This document shows, one piece after another, positions 1 through 8,867 of a stretch of DNA of 26,476 nt. The stretch is from DATGKR01 sp035294565 (GTDB lineage Bacteria > Actinomycetota > Acidimicrobiia > Acidimicrobiales > Palsa-688). The stretch is taken from assembly GCA_035294565.1 (NCBI GenBank), contig DATGKR010000191.1:1-26476 (forward strand), in the 5' to 3' direction. A model generated the notes under the pieces. The model saw nothing but the letters and a program-made list of their open reading frames with translations. It searched no databases and had not been told where the DNA came from. The position numbers and the translations under genes are program-made. Every line of letters begins with the position of its first letter. Positions within the stretch are counted from its first letter, which is position 1.

Positions 1-1385
1 GACACGAAGTGGCTGTGGTCTCGCGCCGACGGCCACGACCAGCCCTCCCAGCGACGAACGGCGTCGGCGGGCGGGCGCCGGCAGCACGCCGGGTCGGGGC
101 AGGTGGAGACCGCCCGCCGGGGGGTGTCCGAACCCCGGAACCAGTGGGCCATCGCCTCCACGGTGCCGATGGTGATGGCGTCACCGCGGTCGCGGTCCAA
201 GTCGATGTGGGTGGCGCACCAGAACGTGCCGGCGACGGTCTCGGTGTACTGGTAGTGCAAGGCGTAGGAGTCCGACGACTCGTAGGCCTGGCGGGAGCTC
301 CACCATCTGCACAGCTTCTGGCCCTCGATGGTGCCGTCGGTGTCTGCGGGCAGGAGGACCCCGTCGTTCTCGTACGCCTTCCACAGCGTGCCTTCCGGGT
401 CGGAACGCTGGAAGTGGATGGGTATCCCGAAGTGGCGGGTGATCAGGTTGGTCAGCCGGTGGGCGGCCATCTCGTAGGAGATGTAGAACATCTCCGAGAG
501 GTCCTCCACCGAGATGTCCTCGGCGGCGCGGGCCTCGTCGAGCACCCGCACCACCGGGCGCTCGGGGGCGAGGAGCGCCCCGGCGAAGTAGTTGGCCTCC
601 ACCCGCTGACGGACGTAGCCCTCGAAATCGGCGGGGTCGCGGTGGCCGAGAGCGAAGTGGCCGAGCGTCTGGGCGATCACCGAGCGAGAGGAGCGCATGC
701 CGCCAGTGGCGTTGCGCTGGGGGACGTAGACCACCCGGTTGCGCACGTCGGTGATCGACCTGGTCGACGGCGGCAGGTCCTGCACCCGGGCGATGTTGAA
801 GCCGAAATGGCCGGCGACGTCGGTGAGGTGGCGCTCCGACACGGCGCCGGGGCCGCTGTAGCCGACAGCGTCGAGCGCCTCGGTGGCGACCCGTTCGATG
901 TCGGCGAAGTAGTTGTCGCGCTTGCGCATCTCGTCGCGCATCGCGGAGTTGGCCGCACGGGCGCCGGGCGTCCCCCCGGAGGGGACCGGCTCAGCAGGCC
1001 CCGACAACGTCCGCACCCGGTCGAACAGCGCGACGATGTGCTCGAGCGCCGAGTCGTCGAGGCGGGAACTGGGCCGCAGGTAGGGCAGCTGCAGCTCCTT
1101 GTATCGCGGGTCCTCCTGGATGTGAGCCAGGGCCACTTCCAGCTCGGCCCTGCGGCTCGGTGCTGCGGGGGCGAGCAGATCGGCGGGGCGGCAGCCCAGG
1201 GCAGCAGCCAGCTCGTTGACGGTGGACAGGCGCGGCTCTTTGTGGCCGTTCTCGAGCTGGGACAGGTAGGAGGCGGGGCGCCCCACAGCCTGGCCGAGCG
1301 ACTCGAGCGTCATTCCCGACTGGCGGCGCAGGTGGCGCAGCCGCTGGCCGAAGACCAGAGGATCGAGGCTGTCGGAGTACGACAC
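1..1385 (-). CDS. ramB: RamB/ScfR-like transcriptional regulator (XRE HTH + IrrE-like + DUF2083), C-terminus cut by window edge
   Basis: Translating the minus strand from GTG 1385 gives an open frame of 461 residues running off the window. Residues 12-70 form an XRE-type helix-turn-helix (GMTLESLGQAVGRPASYLSQ). A central region around 215-290 aligns with the IrrE/ImmA-like domain, but where a zinc peptidase has HExxH this protein has QTLGH (239-243), so it is probably a sensor, not a protease. The last part (CRWW, FWCATHID, TCPDPACC near 425-435) fits the DUF2083 C-terminus of short-chain fatty acyl regulators. RamB in Corynebacterium controls glyoxylate-shunt and acetate genes and its own gene; divergence from aceBA supports the same role here. 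A TAACTT box ends 8 nt before the GTG, so the message may be leaderless. Only some ten residues are likely missing. The family call is firm; repression versus activation cannot be read from sequence. Confidence 0.88.
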   Translation of the reverse strand, partial: MSYSDSLDPLVFGQRLRHLRRQSGMTLESLGQAVGRPASYLSQLENGHKEPRLSTVNELAAALGCRPADLLAPAAPSRRAELEVALAHIQEDPRYKELQLPYLRPSSRLDDSALEHIVALFDRVRTLSGPAEPVPSGGTPGARAANSAMRDEMRKRDNYFADIERVATEALDAVGYSGPGAVSERHLTDVAGHFGFNIARVQDLPPSTRSITDVRNRVVYVPQRNATGGMRSSRSVIAQTLGHFALGHRDPADFEGYVRQRVEANYFAGALLAPERPVVRVLDEARAAEDISVEDLSEMFYISYEMAAHRLTNLITRHFGIPIHFQRSDPEGTLWKAYENDGVLLPADTDGTIEGQKLCRWWSSRQAYESSDSYALHYQYTETVAGTFWCATHIDLDRDRGDAITIGTVEAMAHWFRGSDTPRRAVSTCPDPACCRRPPADAVRRWEGWSWPSARDHSHFV

Positions 1386-1390
1386 TGCCC

Positions 1391-1422
1391 GAAAAGTTAG
1401 CACTTTTTCCGAAGAAATGCAA
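1391..1422 (-). promoter_or_regulatory. Predicted ramB promoter with overlapping palindromic operator
   Basis: On the minus strand TTGCAT (1422-1417) and TAACTT (1399-1394) are separated by exactly 17 nt. The -10 box ends 8 nt before the GTG at 1385, the spacing expected for a leaderless message. An inverted repeat AAAAGT-tagc-ACTTTT (1392-1407) covers the -10 box. Its half-sites resemble the AC-TTT core of RamB boxes known from Corynebacterium, so autoregulation is a reasonable inference. Confidence 0.5.
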
Positions 1423-1435
1423 GTAGCCACAAAAT

Positions 1436-1469
1436 TTGACTGGACAAGCAGAGGAAGTTTTACAAAACT
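1436..1469 (+). promoter_or_regulatory. Predicted aceB promoter and operator
   Basis: TTGACT (1436-1441) is a good -35 box. TACAAA (1461-1466) could serve as -10 with a long 19-nt spacer, ending 9 nt before the aceB GTG. The palindrome AGTTTT-AC-AAAACT (1456-1469) covers this -10 and reaches 6 nt from the start codon. A purine tract GAGGAAG (1451-1457) is too far from the GTG to be its ribosome site. The motif resembles the ramB-side palindrome in its A/T-rich ACTTT-like halves, suggesting the same regulator binds both. Confidence 0.45.
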
Positions 1470-1475
1470 AGCGGC

Positions 1476-3029
<1,554 letters not shown>

Positions 3030-3069
3030 CTGTTTCCCCCCGAGTCCCTCCCGAAAGGAGCCCCCAGCG

Positions 3070-4356
3070 ATGACCACCGATTTCGAAACCGCCGTCGCCT
3101 CCCTCGAGAAGCAGTGGAAGACCGACCCCAGATGGGCCGGCGTCGAGAGGCCCTACAGCGCCGCCGACGTGGTCCGCCTGCGCGGCTCGGTTCAGGTCGA
3201 GTACAGCCTGGCCCGCCAGGGAGCCGAGCGTCTGTGGGAGCTTCTGCACACCGAGGACTACATCAACGCTCTAGGCGCCCTCACCGGGGGCCAGGCGGTC
3301 GAGATGGTCAAAGCCGGGCTGCAGGCCATCTACCTCTCGGGCTGGCAGGTGGCGGCCGACGCCAACCTGTCCGAGCAGGTCTACCCCGACCAGAGCCTCT
3401 ACGCCGCCAACAGCGTCCCGGCGGTGGTGCGGCGCATCAACAACGCTCTGCGCCGCGCCGACCAGATCGAATGGGCCGAGTCGGGCGGGCGCGCCCAGCG
3501 CCACTGGATGGCTCCCATCGTCGCCGACGCCGAAGCCGGCTTCGGCGGCGCCCTCAACGCGTACGAGCTGATGCGCTCCATGATCGAGGCGGGGGCCGCC
3601 GGCGTCCACTACGAGGACCAGCTCTCCTCCGAGAAGAAGTGCGGCCACATGGGCGGCAAGGTTCTGATCCCCACCGCCCAGCACATCCGTACCCTCAACG
3701 CCGCCCGCCTGGCTGCGGACGTGTGCGGGGTGCCAACCCTGCTGATCGCCCGCACCGACTCGCTCGGCGCCACGCTGCTCACCAGCGACGTCGACGAGGT
3801 CGACCGGTCGTTCTGCACCGGCGAGCGCTCCCCGGAAGGCTTCTTCTACATCCGCAACGGGATGGACATCGCGGTCGCCCGCGGCCTGGCGTACGCCCCC
3901 TACGCCGACCTGATCTGGTGCGAGACGTCGACGCCCGACCTGGAGGAGGCACGCGTCTTCGCAGAGCGGATCAAGGACCGCTACCCCGACAAGATGCTCG
4001 CCTACAACTGCTCGCCTTCGTTCAACTGGAAGAAGCACCTCGACGACACGACCATCGCCCGCTTCCAGAAGGAGTTGGGCGCCATGGGCTACACCTTCCA
4101 GTTCGTAACCCTCGCTGGCTGGCACGCCCTCAACGAGTCGAGCTTCGCCCTCGCCCGGGGCTACGCCGAGCGGGGCATGAGCGCCTACGTCGAGCTGCAG
4201 CAGAGAGAGTTCGCCCTGGAGGAGGAGGGCTACACCGCCACCCGCCACCAGCGCGAGGTGGGCGCCGGCTACTTCGACGACGTCATGACCACGCTCACCG
4301 CCGGGCGTTCCTCGACTCTCGCCCTTCACGGGTCGACCGAAGAGCAGCAGTTCTGA
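3070..4356 (+). CDS. aceA: Isocitrate lyase
   Basis: Isocitrate lyase splits isocitrate into glyoxylate and succinate, the first step of the glyoxylate bypass. The active-site loop KKCGHMGGK lies at residues 189-197 with the catalytic cysteine at 191. SGWQVAADAN (90-99), VADAEAGFGG (151-160, metal-binding acidic residues) and NCSPSFNWKK near 315 are family hallmarks. At 428 residues it matches the short actinobacterial form (Icl1 type) without the long insertion of AceA2-type proteins. The ATG is preceded by GAAAGGAG (3054-3061), a strong ribosome site, in contrast to aceB. It is the second gene of the aceBA operon, so control is expected from the promoter and operator in front of aceB. Confidence 0.97.
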   Translation: MTTDFETAVASLEKQWKTDPRWAGVERPYSAADVVRLRGSVQVEYSLARQGAERLWELLHTEDYINALGALTGGQAVEMVKAGLQAIYLSGWQVAADANLSEQVYPDQSLYAANSVPAVVRRINNALRRADQIEWAESGGRAQRHWMAPIVADAEAGFGGALNAYELMRSMIEAGAAGVHYEDQLSSEKKCGHMGGKVLIPTAQHIRTLNAARLAADVCGVPTLLIARTDSLGATLLTSDVDEVDRSFCTGERSPEGFFYIRNGMDIAVARGLAYAPYADLIWCETSTPDLEEARVFAERIKDRYPDKMLAYNCSPSFNWKKHLDDTTIARFQKELGAMGYTFQFVTLAGWHALNESSFALARGYAERGMSAYVELQQREFALEEEGYTATRHQREVGAGYFDDVMTTLTAGRSSTLALHGSTEEQQF

Positions 4357-4367
4357 CGGCGCCCCCC

Positions 4368-4394
4368 GGCCCGGGCCGTTAGCCTGTCCGGGCC
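4368..4394 (+). other. Inverted repeat between aceA and the hydrolase gene
   Basis: GGCCCGG (4368-4374) and CCGGGCC (4388-4394) form a 7-bp GC stem with a 13-nt loop, ending directly at the next GTG. There is no T-run, so it is at best a weak terminator for aceBA. The loop contains TAGCCT (4380-4385), a possible -10 box 9 nt before the GTG. Promoter and hairpin readings exclude each other in part, so the call is kept open. Confidence 0.3.
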
Positions 4395-5183
4395 GTGAGC
4401 GAAGACGTCCTGGCGGGCTTCGACCGCCAACCCTTCACCGCCGGGCCGCTGACCCACGACGTCTACCGTTGCGGGTCCGGCCCGGCGGTGCTGGTCCTCC
4501 ACGAGATCCCGGGCATGACCCCCAAGGTCGTCGCCTTCGCCCGCCGGGTGGTCGAGCGGGGGATGACCGCCGTGCTTCCCCACCTCTTCGGCACTCCGGG
4601 GCGGGCGCCGTCGGGCCGCTACGCCGTCCAGAGCCTCGCCCAGGTGTGCATTTCGCGGGAGTTCTCGGGGCTGGCTCTCGGGCGTTCGGCGCCGATCGTG
4701 GACTGGTTGAGGGCGCTGGCGCGCGCTGAGCACGCACGTTGCGGGGGCCCGGGCGTGGGGGTGGTGGGCATGTGCTACACAGGCGGCTTCGGCCTGGCGA
4801 TGGCCGTGGACGACGCGGTCCTCGCCCCGGTTCTCAGCCAACCCTCCCTGCCCTTCCCGATCGGCGAGGCCCGCCGCAAGGACATCCAGCTGTCCGCCGA
4901 GGACTGGAGGCGGGTCACCGCCAGGGAGGACCTGTGTGTGCTGGGCCTGCGCTTCAGCGGCGACAAGGCGGTGCCGCCCGAGCGTTTCGAGACGCTGCGT
5001 GCCCGCCTGGGGGACCGGTTCATCTCCGTCGTGCTCGACTCCTCCCCGGGCAACCCCCACGGGCATCCCCGGACTGCGCACTCGGTGCTCACCGAGCACC
5101 TCGACGACCGGGAGGGCACGCCTACACGGGAAGCGCTCGAGCAGGTCCTCCGATTCCTGGCCGAGCGCCTCGGGGCCGACTGA
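4395..5183 (+). CDS. Dienelactone hydrolase family protein
   Basis: A 262-residue alpha/beta hydrolase of the dienelactone hydrolase family, expected in the cytosol. The nucleophile elbow is GMCYTGG with cysteine 127, as in true dienelactone hydrolases (cysteine, not serine). HEIPGM (36-41) supplies the glutamate that pairs with the resting cysteine. Asp 190 in FSGDK and one of the histidines in the NPHGHPRTAH segment (221-229) complete a Cys-Asp-His triad. Dienelactone hydrolase acts in chlorocatechol and hydroxyquinol degradation, but no such genes are nearby and many family members have other ester or lactone substrates, so the substrate is unknown. It starts 38 nt after aceA on the same strand and may be read through from it or from its own TAGCCT promoter. 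Confidence 0.85.
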   Translation: MSEDVLAGFDRQPFTAGPLTHDVYRCGSGPAVLVLHEIPGMTPKVVAFARRVVERGMTAVLPHLFGTPGRAPSGRYAVQSLAQVCISREFSGLALGRSAPIVDWLRALARAEHARCGGPGVGVVGMCYTGGFGLAMAVDDAVLAPVLSQPSLPFPIGEARRKDIQLSAEDWRRVTAREDLCVLGLRFSGDKAVPPERFETLRARLGDRFISVVLDSSPGNPHGHPRTAHSVLTEHLDDREGTPTREALEQVLRFLAERLGAD

Positions 5184-5217
5184 GCCCCGCCCCGCTCTGG
5201 CGCCAGGCCCGGGGAAG

Positions 5218-5544
5218 TCAGGCGGCGGCCCGGGCTGGGGGCGCCTGCGGCAGCGACGCGCAGAGCACCACCGACTGGTGCAGGGACCCGTCGACGCCGG
5301 TGCGGTAGATGTCCACGGTTCCCGTGACGCTGTGGTGCAGCACGCTCCACGGGGATGCCGTCCCGTTGCGGACGCAGTCGATCGCCCTCTGCGAGGCGGG
5401 GGCGCACACCCAGCACGGCCCCGACCAGCCGGGGAGCTCGACGACCAGATAGTCGCCCCCGACGCCGCTGCCGACGGCGACGTCGTCGAAGCCGGGAACG
5501 GAAATGCTCTCTTTCAGCAGAAGATGTGGCGGTACCGATCCCAT
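5218..5544 (-). CDS. Small protein of unknown family, paralogue of 11977-12312
   Basis: A 108-residue soluble protein that I cannot assign to a named family. It shares the pattern W-x-CAPAS-x-RAID-x-V-x-x-G, then HS-x-TG-x-V and VLCA-x-L, with the protein at 11977-12312, in the same order and spacing. Two cysteines (in CAPAS and VLCA) and one histidine are kept in both copies. The start is uncertain: the frame is open up to 5652, which would overlap the 3' end of the epimerase gene, but similarity to the paralogue begins just after ATG 5544, so that start is used. No clear ribosome site is seen. It converges with the hydrolase gene, with 34 nt between the stops. There is no signal peptide or membrane segment. 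Confidence 0.7.
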   Translation of the reverse strand: MGSVPPHLLLKESISVPGFDDVAVGSGVGGDYLVVELPGWSGPCWVCAPASQRAIDCVRNGTASPWSVLHHSVTGTVDIYRTGVDGSLHQSVVLCASLPQAPPARAAA

Positions 5545-5636
5545 ACACGAAACGTCGGACAGAGCAGGCCCCGACTTGAACCCCGCATCGCCTCCAACGA
5601 CGACGCATATCGAACATGGGGGCCGAAGAGGTGCGC

Positions 5637-6563
5637 CTAGGAGATCCCCCACGACGCCTCGACGCGGCCACCCGGTTCCAGGACGATCATCCCCTCCCCG
5701 CTGCGCAGCATGTTGGGCGGACAGGTCATCGGCTCGACGGCCAGACCCCGCCGGCGCCGGTCAGGGTCGGGGAGGGTGTCGCCCGTGTAGACCATCACCC
5801 AGCGGAACGGTTCGTCCATCCACAGCCGCACCGGTTCGACCCCGCCCGAGGGGTGCTCGACGGTGACAACGGCGCGGCCGTCGCTCTGGCGGGCGAGGTC
5901 GGTGAGCGCCACGTCGAGGTGGTCGGCCCCGACGAGGCGCCCGGCGTTGAAATCCTCCCCCGTCCCCGCCACCGGTCGGCGCCCGGCGGGCAGCCCGCGC
6001 CCGTCGGAGCGCAGCGCGGTCGCCGCCGGCACGGTCAGGCGCAGCTCGTCTACGGAGCCACCGGCGGCGGAGATGTAGGGATGCCACCCCAGCCCGAAAG
6101 GGCAGGCCTCGCGAGACAGGTTGGTCGCCGCGGTGGACACGGCCAGCCCGGCGGGGCCGAGGCTGTAGGTGACCTCCAAGTCGAGCGTCCAGTCCCACCC
6201 CGGCTGGGGGTGCAGGCGATGGCCGAGAACGAGGGTGTCGTCGGTGGCGCCGGTCAGGGTCCACGCCGACCAGCGAACCAGGCCGTGGATGGCGTTGCGG
6301 GCGTCGGCCTCGCTTAGAGGCGCCTGCAAGCGCCGGCCGCGCCATTCGAAGCTGCCGTCCTCCAGTCGGTTGGGCCACGGGGCCAGCGGCTGGCCCCGGG
6401 CACCGTCGCACACCGAGCCTGGTTCGTAGCCGTCGAGCACCTCCCGGCCGCCGGCCCGGTAGCGGCGGATTCCGCCGCCGACCTCGACCACCACGAGCTC
6501 CTGGCCGTGGGCGGCCAGGGTGTGCTGGCGCCCCGAGGGCAGCGGCGCGACCGGCCCACTCAT
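5637..6563 (-). CDS. Aldose 1-epimerase (galactose mutarotase family)
   Basis: A 308-residue galactose-mutarotase-like protein that interconverts alpha and beta anomers of aldoses. Family landmarks appear in order: PLAPWPNRLEDG (59-70), NAIHGLV with His 93, GWHPY with the catalytic His 161, and AVEPMTCPPN with the catalytic Glu 277 near the end. The length is slightly short of the usual 330-350, as in many actinobacterial forms. The start is uncertain: ATG 6563 is used, but an in-frame GTG at 6593 would add ten residues and has a GGCGGAG tract next to it. Its sugar substrate is unknown, since no other sugar-catabolism genes are near. The stop is 92 nt upstream of the small unknown gene on the same strand. 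Confidence 0.85.
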   Translation of the reverse strand: MSGPVAPLPSGRQHTLAAHGQELVVVEVGGGIRRYRAGGREVLDGYEPGSVCDGARGQPLAPWPNRLEDGSFEWRGRRLQAPLSEADARNAIHGLVRWSAWTLTGATDDTLVLGHRLHPQPGWDWTLDLEVTYSLGPAGLAVSTAATNLSREACPFGLGWHPYISAAGGSVDELRLTVPAATALRSDGRGLPAGRRPVAGTGEDFNAGRLVGADHLDVALTDLARQSDGRAVVTVEHPSGGVEPVRLWMDEPFRWVMVYTGDTLPDPDRRRRGLAVEPMTCPPNMLRSGEGMIVLEPGGRVEASWGIS

Positions 6564-6626
6564 CTGCACCGCACCGCGCTCATCGCCACCCACCTCCGCC
6601 GCCTGGCCGAAAGCCCGCCTGGCGCG

Positions 6627-6663
6627 GCGAAGGGCCCGGTGGGGGGGGTACCGGGCCCTTCGC
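6627..6663. repeat. Perfect 14-bp inverted repeat with G-run loop (copy 1)
   Basis: GCGAAGGGCCCGGT (6627-6640) and ACCGGGCCCTTCGC (6650-6663) are exact inverse complements around a loop of eight G and one T. It lies 64 nt in front of the epimerase ATG and downstream of the acyl-CoA ligase gene on the same strand. No T-run follows on either strand. It could act as a terminator or stalling hairpin between the two minus-strand genes, or belong to a dispersed repeat family. Confidence 0.6.
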
Positions 6664-6671
6664 GGGATGGC

Positions 6672-6704
6672 CTTCGGCCCAGTGGGGGGAGGTACCGGCC
6701 GAAG
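6672..6704. repeat. Related inverted repeat with G-run loop (copy 2)
   Basis: CTTCGGCC (6672-6679) and GGCCGAAG (6697-6704) form an 8-bp stem. The loop AGTGGGGGGAGGTACC-like core closely matches that of copy 1: GGCCC, then (G or A)GT, a G-run and GGTACCGG. The two copies are therefore a direct repeat about 44 bp apart in which each unit is also a hairpin. Confidence 0.5.
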
Positions 6705-6870
6705 CGCTCTGGATCAGTATTACCCTTCTCGACCCATCTTGCAACATGCTTTAGGAAACTCTCAGTATCTCTATTCAAGATGGTCGCAATCGCTGGCGCG
6801 CGCCAGGCCCCAATCGCCGGCACCCGCCGCTCGCCGGGACGCGCCGGGGCCCGCCGCTCGCCGCTCGCCG
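6705..6870. other. Intergenic stretch with an AT-rich patch and low-complexity CCGCTCGCCG repeats
   Basis: No gene was found here. Positions 6711-6785 are clearly lower in GC than the surroundings, as expected of a promoter region for the minus-strand epimerase. TTGCAA (6744-6739) and TAATAC (6721-6716) on the minus strand are 17 nt apart but match consensus poorly. CCATCTTG (6734-6741) and CAAGATGG (6776-6783) are an 8-bp inverted repeat. Positions 6825-6870 consist of repeated CCGCTCGCC units continuing into the ligase 3' end. Confidence 0.35.
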
Positions 6871-8409
6871 TCAACCGCCGCTCGCCGCCCGGCCGGCGAG
6901 CCGGTCGCGAAGCTGGCGCTTGAGCACTTTCCCCGATCCGGTCTTGGGCAGCTCGTTGAGGAACACCACGGTGCGGGGCACCTTGTAGCCGGCGAGGTGC
7001 TCGCGCGCGTAGGCGACCACCGACTCCTCGGTCACCCCCGGGCGGGCGGGCACAGCGGCCGCGACGACCCGCTCCCCCCACTGCTCGTCGGGCACGCCGA
7101 AAACGGCGACCTCGTAGAGGTCGGGCGACTCGTCGAGGACCGCCTCGATCTCGGCGGGGTACACGTTCATGCCCCCGCTGATGATCATGTCGTTCTTGCG
7201 GTCGGCGATGTAGTAGTAGCCCTCCTCGTCGAAGTAGGCGATGTCGCCGACGGTGTGGAAGTCACCGCGGGTCGCCTCGCGGTATTTCTCCTCCGCCTTG
7301 TAGTACTCGTTGAAAACGGCGGCCGACCTCACGTACAGCTCCCCCGTCTTGTACGGCTCGGTCACCTCCCGGCCCTCCTCGTCGAAGAGCTTGATCTCGA
7401 TGCCCGGCGCCGGCTTGCCGCACGAACCGGGCTTGCGCAGGTGGTCCTCCGGTCCGAGAACGGTGTCGACGCCGAGCTCGGTCGAGCCGTAAACCTCCCA
7501 CAAAGAGTCCGCCGGGAAGTCGGCCAGGTACATCTTCTTCAACGCCAGCGTCCACGGCGCGGCGTTGGCTATCAGCCGCTTCATGCTGGAGCGGTCGTAG
7601 CGGGCCTTGACCTCCGCCGGCAGGCTGCACACCATGCGGATCGGCGTCGGGGCGGTGAAGGTGGTGGTCACCTTGTACCTGTCCACGAGGCGTAGCCAGT
7701 CCTCTGGGTCGAAGCGGTGCTGCACGACGACCGTGTTGCCCAGGGCGTGGGCGATGGCCGCGAACCCGCCCGGCCCGGAGTGGTACAGCGGCCCGGTGGT
7801 GATGTACACGTCGTCGGGCACGTAGCCGATGAGGCCGATCAGCCCCGAGGTGGCGTTGGGGTCGAGCCTGCGGTTGCGCACGGCGCCCTTCGGCTTGCCG
7901 GTGGTACCCGACGTGTAGATCATCGTCCGCCCCGCAGCGTCGGGCTGCTCGTCGTCGGATGGCGACGGCGCCGTGTCGGGCATCGACTCGAGGCGGCGCT
8001 CGAAGGAACCGTCGCCGTCGAAGACCAGCACCTCGCGCACCTTCGGCGTGCGGTCGCGTACGGCTTCGACGAGGCCCCGGTACTCCTCGTCGACGTAGAC
8101 GATCGCCGCGTCGGAATTGTCGATAACGTAGGCGGCCTCGTCGGGGGTGAGGCGGTAGTTGAGCGGCACGCCGACGGCGCCAGCCTTGCGGATGGCGTGG
8201 AAACCTGCGAGCAGCGCTGCTGAGTTCTGACCGCACCAGATCACCTTGGTGTCGCTGTCCACTTCCAGGGACAAAAGCAGGTGGGCCAGCTGATTGGCCC
8301 TCCTGTCCAACTCGTCGAAGGTCCACACGAGGGGGGCCGCGCCGGGCCGGTCGTCAACCACGGCGGGCTTGTCGGGCTGCGCCTTGGCGTGGAGGCTCAG
8401 AAGATCCAT
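6871..8409 (-). CDS. Acyl-CoA synthetase (AMP-forming, ANL superfamily)
   Basis: A 512-residue AMP-forming acid:CoA ligase that activates a carboxylic acid through an acyl-adenylate. The P-loop MIYTSGTTGKPKGA is at 163-176, VYGSTELG follows near 320, GDIAYFDEEGYYYIADRKNDMI is the hinge and ribose-binding region, and PKTGSGKVLKR near 490 carries the catalytic lysine. It resembles FadD-type and short/medium-chain ligases; the substrate cannot be read. The frame is open upstream to 8604, but the ATG at 8409 starts the conserved N-terminus (MDLLSLHAKAQPDKPAV) and overlaps the preceding stop as TGATG, so translation is coupled to the SRPBCC gene. It is the last gene of a three-gene operon. The C-terminus ends in a low-complexity Gly/Ala/Arg tail. 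Confidence 0.9.
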   Translation of the reverse strand: MDLLSLHAKAQPDKPAVVDDRPGAAPLVWTFDELDRRANQLAHLLLSLEVDSDTKVIWCGQNSAALLAGFHAIRKAGAVGVPLNYRLTPDEAAYVIDNSDAAIVYVDEEYRGLVEAVRDRTPKVREVLVFDGDGSFERRLESMPDTAPSPSDDEQPDAAGRTMIYTSGTTGKPKGAVRNRRLDPNATSGLIGLIGYVPDDVYITTGPLYHSGPGGFAAIAHALGNTVVVQHRFDPEDWLRLVDRYKVTTTFTAPTPIRMVCSLPAEVKARYDRSSMKRLIANAAPWTLALKKMYLADFPADSLWEVYGSTELGVDTVLGPEDHLRKPGSCGKPAPGIEIKLFDEEGREVTEPYKTGELYVRSAAVFNEYYKAEEKYREATRGDFHTVGDIAYFDEEGYYYIADRKNDMIISGGMNVYPAEIEAVLDESPDLYEVAVFGVPDEQWGERVVAAAVPARPGVTEESVVAYAREHLAGYKVPRTVVFLNELPKTGSGKVLKRQLRDRLAGRAASGG

Positions 8410-8867
8410 CAGCGCTTCGCGAAGTGGCCGGCGACGTTGGCGACCGAGGCCGACACGTTCTTCTGATGCCCCTTGGGGTAGCCCATCAGGCGCAATGCCG
8501 GGGGGAACAGCGCCGTCGACATGTCGAACGTTTCGGTCACCTTGGACCTGCCCTCGCCGGCGGGTTCGACCTCCCAGCGCCAGCGGTGGCCTCCGAAGTG
8601 GCACCAGGCGATGCGGCGGCCCGGCTCGAACTCGACCACCTTGTTGCGGATGCGGTAGGGCACGCCCATCCGCATGTTCATCCCGAAGCGGTCGCCGAGC
8701 GACAGCGCTTCGGGGCCCGAGATCGAGCCCCGAACCGTCCCGTCCCCGTTGATCTCCGGGTGGTTGGCGGGCCGGCGGATGAACTCGAAGACCTCCTCCG
8801 GAGGGGCGTCGACGACGACGCTGGCGCTGACGCTGTTGGCGGTCAGCTCGACTGTTGGCTCGCTCAT
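8409..8867 (-). CDS. SRPBCC (START-like) fold protein
   Basis: A 152-residue single-domain protein of the SRPBCC/polyketide-cyclase-like fold. The N-terminus has the usual pattern of a beta strand followed by DAPPEEVFEFIRRPANHPEIN, then GDRFGMNM, a charged strand pair, RIAWCHFGGHRWRWEVEP and a long C-terminal helix ending in HFAKR. Such proteins bind hydrophobic ligands such as lipids or ring compounds in a deep pocket, and some are cyclases or dehydratases; no catalytic assignment is possible. It overlaps the upstream ligase gene by 4 nt (ATGA) and the downstream ligase start by 1 nt (TGATG). This tight placement suggests it works with the same acyl substrate. No signal peptide or membrane segment is seen. 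Confidence 0.8.
   Translation of the reverse strand: MSEPTVELTANSVSASVVVDAPPEEVFEFIRRPANHPEINGDGTVRGSISGPEALSLGDRFGMNMRMGVPYRIRNKVVEFEPGRRIAWCHFGGHRWRWEVEPAGEGRSKVTETFDMSTALFPPALRLMGYPKGHQKNVSASVANVAGHFAKR

Noticed and set aside
9..1400. Long open frame on the plus strand opposite the regulator gene
   Set aside because: The minus strand encodes a clear HTH/DUF2083 regulator over the same bases; the plus frame is low-complexity Gly/Val/Arg-rich without domains, as expected of an antisense shadow in GC-rich DNA.
4368..4394. Hairpin as a firm rho-independent terminator of aceBA
   Set aside because: No T-run follows and its end touches the next start codon; kept only as an inverted repeat.
6825..6900. 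CCGCTCGCC repeats as a possible CRISPR or satellite
   Set aside because: Units are 9-10 bp, irregular and partly within the ligase 3' end; no spacers. Treated as low-complexity DNA.
8410..8604. Upstream start (8604) for the second acyl-CoA ligase
   Set aside because: It would overlap the SRPBCC gene by almost 200 nt with an Arg-rich N-terminus unlike the family; the ATG at 8409 fits both family and operon.
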